Positions 1 through 5,949 of a stretch of DNA of 13,507 bases are shown in pieces. How positions within the stretch are numbered: the stretch's first letter is position 1; each line of letters opens with the position of its first letter. The notes beneath the pieces were generated by a model that saw only the letters and a program-made list of their open reading frames with translations, searched no databases and had not been told where the DNA came from. This DNA comes from TA-21 sp035620895 (GTDB lineage: Archaea > Thermoproteota > Nitrososphaeria > Nitrososphaerales > Nitrososphaeraceae), in NCBI GenBank assembly GCA_035620895.1, contig DASPFY010000031.1, positions 1 through 13,507 of the forward strand, written 5' to 3'. The position numbers and the translations under genes are program-made.

Positions 1-495
1 AGCTCTGCAGGCGGTTTCATCAAAGCAATTGAATCAGGATCAAAGCATCTTCTTATCAAGAGATTTACATTGAGATATCCTGAAAAGAAACTAAAGTTCG
101 TTGGTGACGGATATCAATTTGATCCAAAAAGAGGTGTAGGAATCGCAGGTTCTAGAGGTCGACACATCCTATTTCATGACAAATGCACCGGATGTCAGCT
201 TTGTGCAATTGCGTGTGAGGGAATTGCTGAAGCAATTGGAATGGTAAAGGTCGATGAACAATGGAAGCATAACAAGAAATCTATAATGCCACAAATTGAT
301 TATGGAAAATGTGTATTTTGTGGTCTTTGTGTTGATGCATGCCCATTTTATGCACTGTACATGACAAATGACTATGAATTATCGTCATTTACAAAGGAGC
401 ATCTAATATATACTCCATCACAGCTTGCTATCAAGCCAAAATATGACGGTGACGTAGAATTGAAGATCGGAAAAAGGGGGGCTGATCATGGCTAA
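1..495 (+). CDS. nuoI: NADH-quinone oxidoreductase (complex I) subunit I, 5'-truncated by the window
   Basis: This is the electron-transfer subunit of the peripheral arm of respiratory complex I, carrying the two 4Fe-4S clusters (N6a/N6b) that pass electrons towards the quinone site. The frame is open from base 1 with no stop, and a TTG at 70 lies inside conserved sequence, so the true start is upstream of the window; 164 codons are visible. Two ferredoxin motifs are clear. The first is CTGCQLCAIAC (Cys codons at 184, 193, 202 and 214) and the second is CVFCGLCVDACP (310, 319, 328 and 340). The first motif ends in C-E-G rather than the usual C-P. Archaeal enzymes of this kind probably take electrons from ferredoxin or F420H2 because they lack NuoEFG; that is family knowledge and is not shown here. 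The next gene is not a complex I subunit. Confidence in the family is high. Confidence 0.93.
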   Translation, partial: SSAGGFIKAIESGSKHLLIKRFTLRYPEKKLKFVGDGYQFDPKRGVGIAGSRGRHILFHDKCTGCQLCAIACEGIAEAIGMVKVDEQWKHNKKSIMPQIDYGKCVFCGLCVDACPFYALYMTNDYELSSFTKEHLIYTPSQLAIKPKYDGDVELKIGKRGADHG

Positions 496-592
496 ATCAT
501 CTGCCACTCTTTTATTTATGTTCATCTTGATTAATGGAAATTCATGAAAAACTAATATACGATAAAAGTAAATTCGATCTAGGTGTTATGAA

Positions 593-1429
593 GTGAACTA
601 TTCTCATCCAGAAGTTCTGGTAGATACTAAATGGGTGGAAGATCATCTAAATGATCCAAACGTTCGAATCGCAGAAGTAGATTATGATCCTACTGCTAAC
701 TACGTCTTGGGACATATCCCAGGATCAGTTCTACTAGATTGGAAAGTTGACATAAATGATCCTGTTGCAAGGAATATTTTAAGTAAGGAAGCATGTCAAG
801 AATTGCTGCAAAAAATAGGGGTAAATGATGAAACTACACTTGTCCTCTATGGCGACTTTAATAATTGGTTTGCTGCTTTCGCTTTCTGGGCACTTGCGTA
901 TTATGGATGCAAAAATATGAAATTGATGAACGGGGGTAGAAAAAAATGGTTAGAGGAAGACAAAGCACTTACAAAGGATATACCAACCTATCCACGTGGA
1001 AATTTTAAGAGTTCTGGTCCCGATAATAGCATACGCGTATTTTTAAGATATGTGAGTGATACTCTTGGTAATAAGGCTCTAGTTGATGTTAGAAGTCCAA
1101 AAGAATTCACAGGAGAGATATTGGCGCCTCCGGAATACCCTACAGAACATGCTCAAAGGGGCGGACATATTCCTGGTGCAGCTAATATTCCATGGGCCCA
1201 GGCAGTAAATGATGACGGAACATTCAAGTCAGCTGAGGAGCTAACCAAGATTTATCATGCAAAAGGGATTACTCCAGACAAGGAAATCATTTCATATTGT
1301 AGAATTGGTGAAAGATCCTCACATACGTGGTTTGTACTAAAATATCTGCTGGGATATCCTAACGTCAAAAACTATGACGGGTCATGGACTGAATGGGGTA
1401 ACATGATAGACAACCCAATTGAAAAGTAG
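593..1429 (+). CDS. Two-domain rhodanese: thiosulfate / 3-mercaptopyruvate sulfurtransferase
   Basis: The product (278 aa) moves sulfane sulfur from thiosulfate or 3-mercaptopyruvate to an acceptor through a cysteine persulfide. It has two tandem rhodanese domains. The N-terminal one (about residues 8-125) includes GHIPGSVLLDW but has no Cys at the active-site loop (YGDFNNWFAAFAFW), so it is structural. The C-terminal one (about 145-275) has DVRSPKEF, GHIPGAANIPW and the loop CRIGERSSHTWF with catalytic Cys236. The CRIGERS loop resembles thiosulfate sulfurtransferases of the actinobacterial CysA type; mercaptopyruvate enzymes usually have CGSGVTA. The start is GTG at 593, since a stop lies 8 codons upstream in frame with no other start between. 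An A/T-rich TATA-like stretch lies at about 553-569. It converges on the GcvH-TusA gene, whose TusA domain is a plausible sulfur acceptor. No signal peptide is seen, so it should be cytoplasmic. Confidence 0.92.
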   Translation: MNYSHPEVLVDTKWVEDHLNDPNVRIAEVDYDPTANYVLGHIPGSVLLDWKVDINDPVARNILSKEACQELLQKIGVNDETTLVLYGDFNNWFAAFAFWALAYYGCKNMKLMNGGRKKWLEEDKALTKDIPTYPRGNFKSSGPDNSIRVFLRYVSDTLGNKALVDVRSPKEFTGEILAPPEYPTEHAQRGGHIPGAANIPWAQAVNDDGTFKSAEELTKIYHAKGITPDKEIISYCRIGERSSHTWFVLKYLLGYPNVKNYDGSWTEWGNMIDNPIEK

Positions 1430-1533
1430 TAGGATAGAATTAATATCCTCCCACATAATTTTTGATTTGAAATGGTATTTTAATCCATTTATTTCATTTT
1501 GCTGTATTATTTTATTTTATTTTATTTTCTTTA
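1430..1533. terminator. T-rich tract between convergent genes
   Basis: After the rhodanese stop the plus strand runs into T-rich sequence, most dense at about 1506-1533 where a TTTTA unit repeats several times. Archaeal polymerase terminates at T-runs without needing a hairpin, so this probably ends the rhodanese transcript. The tract reaches into the last codons of the convergent gene (stop at 1517-1519), so the two transcripts may overlap at their 3' ends. Confidence 0.5.
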
Positions 1534-2206
1534 CTATAAAATGGAAAAGCTTTCCTTCCTTTCTAGATTCTAAGAGATCTTGTCCTCTTTCTTCCGACCA
1601 TCTTATCATTTCAAGATCGGCAGAAGTATCATCAGAAACGACATGGACAACATTTCCCATATTGATTTTGCCAATTAATTCATCCAGCTTTGTAAGTGTT
1701 GCAGCACACTCTACACCAATTTCGAACATCTCGTAATCAGGAAACGCTGTGAAACATCTTACATGAAGTTTTTCCATTATTTTTTTTATTTCATTATGAC
1801 ATTCATCAATAAATTTTAGACAGTCACTATTTAATTCTGAATCGATAGTTGAATCTGAATTCTGAATCTTTATCTTTACAAACCAACCTTCGTTGTACGG
1901 AAAATCATTAACAGTTTTTGGATTATCAGTGAGCGTATTATTTACCTCAATTATCTTTCCCTTGACAGGACATCTAACCATTCCAAAGTATCGAAGGCTT
2001 TCAATTGATCCAACACTCTTGCTTGCCTCGATAATGGTTCCAACTTCTTTTAGTTTTATCTTTGTGAGTTTTCCCGCCAGTGAAATAAGAATTGGCGTCA
2101 ATCCTAATGTGACTACGTAATGGTCATCATCACTTCTCTTTAGCCACACAAAATTGTCAAGATCGTACAATATCCCTTCGGGAAATTCACAATGGCATAT
2201 TTGCAT
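1517..2206 (-). CDS. GcvH-like domain fused to a TusA-like sulfur-carrier domain
   Basis: The product has 229 aa and two recognisable parts. Residues about 12-115 follow the glycine cleavage H protein fold: FVWLKRSDDDHYVVTLGLT, then SIESLRYFG, CPVKGKIIEVNNTL and FPYNEGWFVKIK. At the lipoyl site, canonical GcvH has E-S-V-K; here it reads E-S-L-R, so the attachment Lys is Arg72 and the domain should not be lipoylated. Residues about 150-229 resemble TusA/SirA: FEIGVECAATLTKLDEL aligns with the TusA G-L-R-C-P-x-P motif, giving candidate carrier Cys167, followed by VVHVVSDDTSADLEM and a basic FHFIVKKIK end like TusA. The Pro after that Cys is Ala. Other cysteines are Cys4, Cys6, Cys79, Cys129, Cys136 and Cys151. 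The ATG at 2206 is the first start after an in-frame stop. Neighbouring the rhodanese suggests sulfur relay; this is inferred. The GcvH call is strong and the TusA call moderate. Confidence 0.8.
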   Translation of the reverse strand: MQICHCEFPEGILYDLDNFVWLKRSDDDHYVVTLGLTPILISLAGKLTKIKLKEVGTIIEASKSVGSIESLRYFGMVRCPVKGKIIEVNNTLTDNPKTVNDFPYNEGWFVKIKIQNSDSTIDSELNSDCLKFIDECHNEIKKIMEKLHVRCFTAFPDYEMFEIGVECAATLTKLDELIGKINMGNVVHVVSDDTSADLEMIRWSEERGQDLLESRKEGKLFHFIVKKIK

Positions 2207-2230
2207 GTCATTGGTCTTAATGACACAGTG

Positions 2231-2241
2231 GGTTTATTTTT
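2231..2241 (-). promoter_or_regulatory. Candidate TATA box of the GcvH-TusA gene
   Basis: Read on the minus strand this is AAAAATAAACC, centred about 30 bases before the ATG at 2206. That is the distance expected for an archaeal TATA box with a very short leader. No experimental start is known. Confidence 0.4.
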
Positions 2242-2321
2242 CTATTGAATTAATAAAAACAATGTACAATTTCCCCACATACTCGTGCAGTTCCGAGAAG
2301 ACTTAACTTTCTAGGCGCCCA

Positions 2322-2335
2322 TACTTTTAAAAGTA
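2322..2335. promoter_or_regulatory. 14-bp perfect palindrome upstream of the phasin-like gene
   Basis: TACTTTTAAAAGTA reads the same on both strands. It lies about 50 bases upstream of the phasin TATA box and about 80 bases upstream of the GcvH-TusA TATA candidate, in the space between the two divergent genes. It could be an operator for a dimeric regulator, but an A/T-rich palindrome of this length could also arise by chance. Confidence 0.35.
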
Positions 2336-2352
2336 GATTTGATGGTTTTTGA

Positions 2353-2411
2353 TACCTTTAAACTCCATTAAATACCAAACATATATATACCCTTTAATAC
2401 CATTTAATGGT
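2353..2411 (+). promoter_or_regulatory. Phasin-like gene promoter: TATA box inside an inverted repeat
   Basis: A strong TATA box, ATATATAT at 2381-2388, would place transcription start near 2411 and leave a leader of about 9 bases before the ATG at 2420. It is enclosed by a perfect 9-bp inverted repeat, CCATTAAAT at 2365-2373 and ATTTAATGG at 2402-2410. The two flanks are also imperfect direct repeats: TACCTTTAAACTCCATTAAAT starts at 2353 and a similar TACCCTTTAATACCATTTAAT starts at 2388. A repressor binding these arms would block TBP/TFB or polymerase. Confidence 0.6.
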
Positions 2412-2419
2412 GAAACAAA

Positions 2420-2881
2420 ATGACAGAAAAGTCAAGAGAAACTGCAACTGAAAACGTCGAAATGTTAGACACATGCAAGCAAAATATGTTAAGAACAATC
2501 GATGAAATATCAAAGTACCAACCACAATATGCACAATCAATTTCAAACCTGCAACAAGATTACCTTCAAGTGACTAAAGAGTCGATAAACAGGACTTTTG
2601 CAATTCAAAAATCGTGGTATAAGAATACTGCAAGAAATTCTTTCACACCGATAGCAAGTCCATATGCAGAACAATATAGAAAACAATCCGACGAAGCCAC
2701 TTCTCAAGCATTTCATGTGTTTGATACTGCGAATCGACTAGCAATAGATAGTCTAAATGCCAGTAGGGAGAATATCAAATTGTATAGTAAAACAGTTGAG
2801 ACAGTGACCGAATATAATGCAAACATTGCCAACACATGGTCAAACTTCTTTACATCCGCACAAAAACAATACGTGAAATAA
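2420..2881 (+). CDS. Phasin-like helical protein
   Basis: The product (153 aa) is predicted to be almost wholly alpha-helical and amphipathic, with no membrane segment or signal peptide and a single Cys (Cys19). Helical blocks cover about residues 10-65 and 80-150, with long runs rich in Q, N, S, E and K such as IDSLNASRENIKLYSKTVE, separated by a Pro-containing turn (FTPIASPYAEQY). Length, composition and the way aromatic residues are spaced fit phasins, which coat polyhydroxyalkanoate granules. Several Nitrososphaerales carry PHA synthase genes, so a granule role is possible, but no pha gene lies in this window. The ATG at 2420 fits the promoter geometry. A strong promoter with repeats suggests high and regulated expression. 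It could also be another coiled-coil structural protein. Confidence 0.6.
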   Translation: MTEKSRETATENVEMLDTCKQNMLRTIDEISKYQPQYAQSISNLQQDYLQVTKESINRTFAIQKSWYKNTARNSFTPIASPYAEQYRKQSDEATSQAFHVFDTANRLAIDSLNASRENIKLYSKTVETVTEYNANIANTWSNFFTSAQKQYVK

Positions 2882-2895
2882 TAGAGACCAAAAAT

Positions 2896-2914
2896 ATTTT
2901 TTATTTTTTTCTTT
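2896..2914 (+). terminator. T-rich terminator after the phasin-like gene
   Basis: A T-tract with only scattered A and C lies 15 bases after the TAA at 2879-2881, as expected for intrinsic archaeal termination. The rest of 2915-3120 is very A/T-rich, contains two loose TTAGCTTA copies (near 3017 and 3055), and shows no gene that I can support. Confidence 0.5.
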
Positions 2915-3130
2915 ATAGATATGCTTAGTTATTGACTTATTCATATAATCTCAAATTTACCTAATTTCATTTAGTTTTGATTTTTTAGTTCTTTCAAGGA
3001 TAAGGTTTGAATCATTAGCTTAGTTTTTATCATTGAGTTAAAATTATCATATTCTTAGCTTAATCCTGTTTATTTGTATTTGAATAGCATATTACCGTGT
3101 TGACTGACTTGATTGTATTAAAAATGGAGG

Positions 3131-3526
3131 ATGAAACATTTGACAAATAGCACTCTGATTCACAAGCCCATAGTAAGTAATATCAAGAATTTGGTTCACG
3201 AGTTGATAAATAAAAAAAATAGATTTAGTTTCCTTCCAGAAAAAGTAATTTACATGAACAATGGGATAGAATATTACTATATAGAAACCGAGGCCACTGA
3301 TGGCAGTAAGTTTATTATTAATGCCTACGGCTCTGAGGCCCTGGAGTTGTTTGAAGAAGTTCACAGGTGTGTAATATGTGGAAGAACGATTTGTGGAAGA
3401 AAAGAAAACACAAAACTGATCACATATCATGTGGATGAAAAAAGAAACTTGCTTGTTGAACCCGGTTGTATGAATCTATTGAAGAGATTTGAGATAGCTT
3501 ATGGAAAGGGATTTTTTGATCGATAA
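3131..3526 (+). CDS. Uncharacterised small protein with a Cys/His cluster
   Basis: I do not recognise this 131-aa protein. The N-terminal half is basic (residues 10-40) and is followed by strand-like sequence NGIEYYYIETE and SKFIINAYG. The C-terminal half has CVICGRTIC (Cys80, Cys83, Cys88), then His100 and Cys113, a plausible zinc-binding set. No catalytic motif is visible. The start needs care. GGAGG at 3126-3130 abuts the ATG at 3131 with no spacer, whereas an in-frame TTG at 3140 (residue 4) lies at a normal Shine-Dalgarno distance; the true start may be 3140. A long antisense frame (3092-3430) covers part of it, but it lacks any recognisable domain and the Cys pattern favours the plus strand. 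It seems to be a single-gene unit. Confidence 0.6.
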   Translation: MKHLTNSTLIHKPIVSNIKNLVHELINKKNRFSFLPEKVIYMNNGIEYYYIETEATDGSKFIINAYGSEALELFEEVHRCVICGRTICGRKENTKLITYHVDEKRNLLVEPGCMNLLKRFEIAYGKGFFDR

Positions 3527-3559
3527 TCTTTCCAGTAGGACATCAAATTAGAGTCTCCA

Positions 3560-3570
3560 CAATATTTAAC
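3560..3570 (+). promoter_or_regulatory. TATA box of the 61-aa gene
   Basis: CAATATTTAAC is centred about 30 bases before the TTG at 3595, which supports both the short gene and its unusual start codon with an mRNA leader of only a few bases. Confidence 0.45.
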
Positions 3571-3594
3571 ACCAACCACGTACAAGAGTATTCA

Positions 3595-3780
3595 TTGAGT
3601 AATCAGGATGTCACTAATTCTACAAAATCTTTGCTTACCCTGCCAAATATCCAGTATCTAGTCCAAGGTCTGGATGTACTGTTACAAACAGATTTAGACG
3701 GTGATAAGCGTACAAAGGTAATTCAATTGCGTGACGAATTACTATCTTACATTAACAGCATTTTCACCGATTACGAATAG
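3595..3780 (+). CDS. Small conserved-looking helical protein, unknown function
   Basis: The product (61 aa) begins SNQDVTNSTKSLLTLPNIQY and then forms what look like two amphipathic helices, YLVQGLDVLLQTDLDGDKR and KVIQLRDELLSYINSIF. It has no Cys, no membrane segment and no known motif, and it is acidic at its end (TDYE). The start is TTG at 3595, supported by the TATA-like box 30 bases upstream; no in-frame ATG exists. It could be a small regulatory or adaptor protein. It precedes thiDN by 62 bases on the same strand, with no obvious strong promoter between them, so co-transcription is possible. Confidence 0.5.
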   Translation: MSNQDVTNSTKSLLTLPNIQYLVQGLDVLLQTDLDGDKRTKVIQLRDELLSYINSIFTDYE

Positions 3781-3842
3781 ACAATAAATCTCCACCAGTG
3801 GAATTCCGATAGACTGAATAATCCATTTTTAGCATATTTTTA

Positions 3843-5198
3843 ATGTTGGTACAATCTGCGCTTACAATAGCAGGTAGTGATTCTAGTGGTGGTGCTGGAA
3901 TTCAAGCAGATATAAAAACAATGTCTGCTTTGGGAATATATTCATGTACGGTCATAACAGCAATAACTGCACAAAATACATCTAATGTAGATCATATCCT
4001 TCCGCTCAGTTCTAGTATCATCAAAAAACAAATAGAGTCAGTATTATCCGATATTCGAATTGATGCAATAAAGATTGGAATGGTTTACAATAATGAAATA
4101 ATTACTACCATAAGTGATATCTTGGAAAAATCGAAAATCCCAATTGTGCTTGATCCAATAATCTCTGCTGGAACCGGAGCACAATTGCTTCAAAAGGAAT
4201 TTCTTTCCGACTTTAAAAGGAAACTGGTACCAATTTGTGATGTGGTTACCCCTAACATACATGAAGCAGAAAAGCTATCGGGAATCAAGATAAAAAATGA
4301 AAATGATATTGAAAAGACAGCATTGAAAATACAAAAATTAGGCGCAAGAAATGTCGTTGTAAAAGGTGGTCATTTTAGAAATGACGATAAAACCATTATT
4401 GATACAATCTTAGATGAACACGGGAAGTTTACTATGGTTAGAAATCCAAGGATGAAAATAGTTGAAACACATGGAAGTGGTTGTAATTTTTCTGCCGCTG
4501 TGACAGCATTTATGGCAATGAAAATTCCTGTAGTTAAAGCGTGTTTTTTGGCAAACAAGTATGTTCATAATTCTATGGTGAATACTGTGAAAATCGGTAA
4601 GGGGATTCCAGTTAATAATCCCATTTCAACAATGTATGAGGAATCTTGCAGATATAAGGTGATAGAAGAGTTAGCTAGAGCTGTTGACCAATTAATTAGC
4701 ATAAGGAATTTTGTAGACTTGATTCCAGAAACCCAATCAAATATTGTTTATGCAATACCCGATGCCAAAAGCATTGAAGATGTGGCCGGTGTAAATGGCA
4801 GGATTGTGAAAGCAGGGGATAGAAGCGTGCCAACTTCAGGTATTAAATTCGGTGCCTCAAGACATGTAGCAACCTCAGTTCTTGAATATATGAAAACTAA
4901 TCAGCAGGTTAGATCAGCACTAAACGTTAAAAATGATAAAAGAGTTCTGGACAAGTGCATCAAGCTTTTCAGAGTAAGCCACTATGAAAGGAAAATAGAA
5001 CCAAAGGTCATCAAAGAAAATGAGGGCAGGTCTATTTCATGGGGAGTCAGGATAGCGTTGTCAAAGAATCCAGATGCAGATATCATATCTCATTCAGGTG
5101 ACGTCGGAAAAGAACCAATGATAATAATCTTTGGACATAGTCCACAAGAAGTTGTAGATAAGGTTAAAAAAATACTCGACGATAAAAATTTTGAATAG
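3843..5198 (+). CDS. thiDN: ThiD-ThiN fusion: HMP(-P) kinase and thiamine-phosphate synthase
   Basis: The product (451 aa) phosphorylates hydroxymethylpyrimidine to HMP-PP and couples it to the thiazole phosphate to give thiamine phosphate. Residues 1-260 are ThiD: TIAGSDSSGGAGIQAD at 8-23, IKIGM at 77-81, DPIISAGTG at 104-112, VTPNIHEAEKLSG at 135-147, VVVKGGH at 171-177 and the anion-hole region THGSGCNFSAAV at 209-220. Residues about 270-448 are ThiN, the archaeal replacement for ThiE: NGRIVKAGDRSVPTSGIKFGASRHVA at about 318-343, SHYERK and SISWGV. Arg320 and His341 seem to correspond to residues reported as important in a Pyrobaculum ThiN; this is from memory. The 451-aa length is normal for the fusion. 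The sequence just upstream shows no TPP riboswitch core. Confidence 0.95.
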   Translation: MLVQSALTIAGSDSSGGAGIQADIKTMSALGIYSCTVITAITAQNTSNVDHILPLSSSIIKKQIESVLSDIRIDAIKIGMVYNNEIITTISDILEKSKIPIVLDPIISAGTGAQLLQKEFLSDFKRKLVPICDVVTPNIHEAEKLSGIKIKNENDIEKTALKIQKLGARNVVVKGGHFRNDDKTIIDTILDEHGKFTMVRNPRMKIVETHGSGCNFSAAVTAFMAMKIPVVKACFLANKYVHNSMVNTVKIGKGIPVNNPISTMYEESCRYKVIEELARAVDQLISIRNFVDLIPETQSNIVYAIPDAKSIEDVAGVNGRIVKAGDRSVPTSGIKFGASRHVATSVLEYMKTNQQVRSALNVKNDKRVLDKCIKLFRVSHYERKIEPKVIKENEGRSISWGVRIALSKNPDADIISHSGDVGKEPMIIIFGHSPQEVVDKVKKILDDKNFE

Positions 5199-5204
5199 TT
5201 TTTA

Positions 5205-5213
5205 CTTATATTA
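5205..5213 (+). promoter_or_regulatory. TATA box of the nucleotidyltransferase-glmU operon
   Basis: CTTATATTA lies right after the thiDN stop and is centred about 30 bases before the ATG at 5239. This implies that the two sugar genes are transcribed separately from thiDN. Confidence 0.5.
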
Positions 5214-5238
5214 TAGTTCAAATTAAGTATAATTTTAA

Positions 5239-5946
5239 ATGAAAGCGATAATTTTAGCTGGTGGTCTTGGAACCCGTCTTCAACCATACACTTTTTTCAT
5301 TCCGAAACCAATGTTACCTCTTGGGAATAAACCACTCTTAGAACACATTATTGAGTGGTTGAAGAGTGATGACAATAATATTGATCATATAATAATTTGT
5401 GTGAGTTATTTACACAGAACAATAGAAGACTATTTTGAAGATGGTAGCAGAATTGGAATAAAGATAGAATATGCAAGGTCCGATAGACCTCTAGCAACTG
5501 CTGGACAGTTATTGACAGCCAAGAGGTTTATTGATGATACATTTGTATGTGTATACGGGGATTCCATTTATGAGTTCTCACTTAGAGAAATGATAAATGA
5601 ACATGACAGACTTGAAGCATTTACTTCAATGGCTTTATTATCCTATAAAACAAGGCTAAAGTACGGTTTTATTGACATAAATGGAAACAATAGAGTTACT
5701 AGCTGGAATGAAAAGCCCGAAATAAAGGGATTGATAAACATAGGCTGCTATGTGATGGAACCCGAATTTATTGACTTGATTCCATCATCAAATGCCTATG
5801 GAATGGATGACGCCGTTCGAAAAGCATTGGATATGAAAAAGTTGGTGAATGGATTTAAAATAGAATCAGGGTTCGTAGACATAGGTGATAAAAAATCATA
5901 CCTTCAAACCTACAAAAAATATGTTGAGAGATTGGGAAAAATCTAA
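5239..5946 (+). CDS. NDP-sugar nucleotidyltransferase (sugar-1-phosphate pyrophosphorylase)
   Basis: The product (235 aa) joins a sugar 1-phosphate to an NTP, releasing pyrophosphate. It is a compact Rossmann-like nucleotidyltransferase. It has the nucleotide-binding loop AGGLGTRLQPYT at 7-18, PKPMLPL with Lys23, KPLLEHIIEWL at 31-41, a metal-binding GD at 107-108 (VYGDS), the substrate-loop stretch NIGCYVMEPEF at 167-177 and a second metal Asp in FVDIGDKKSY at 212-221. It lacks the C-terminal beta-helix found in longer archaeal homologues. The sugar and base cannot be told from sequence; glucose, mannose or an amino sugar with dTTP, UTP or GTP are all possible. Only 3 bases separate it from the glmU-like gene, so they are one operon, and the partner may act on the same or a related sugar. 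Confidence 0.92.
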   Translation: MKAIILAGGLGTRLQPYTFFIPKPMLPLGNKPLLEHIIEWLKSDDNNIDHIIICVSYLHRTIEDYFEDGSRIGIKIEYARSDRPLATAGQLLTAKRFIDDTFVCVYGDSIYEFSLREMINEHDRLEAFTSMALLSYKTRLKYGFIDINGNNRVTSWNEKPEIKGLINIGCYVMEPEFIDLIPSSNAYGMDDAVRKALDMKKLVNGFKIESGFVDIGDKKSYLQTYKKYVERLGKI

Positions 5947-5949
5947 GTT

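Noticed and set aside
1506..1533. TTTTA microsatellite considered as a special element
   Set aside because: It is better explained as an ordinary T-rich archaeal termination region in A/T-rich DNA.
1419..1736. 105-aa plus-strand frame, and a 75-aa one at 1893-2120
   Set aside because: Both lie antisense to the GcvH-TusA gene, are low-complexity or without motifs, and the minus-strand frame has clear domains.
2915..3120. Search for a small RNA or gene in the A/T-rich gap
   Set aside because: Only loose TTAGCTTA copies and many stops were seen; no stable stem or supported start was found.
3092..3430. 112-aa minus-strand frame
   Set aside because: It is antisense to the Cys/His-cluster gene, has no recognisable domain and no promoter-like sequence of its own.
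3781..3842. Possible TPP riboswitch before thiDN
   Set aside because: The 62 bases contain no recognisable thi-box (CUGAGA-type) core and are too short for the full aptamer.
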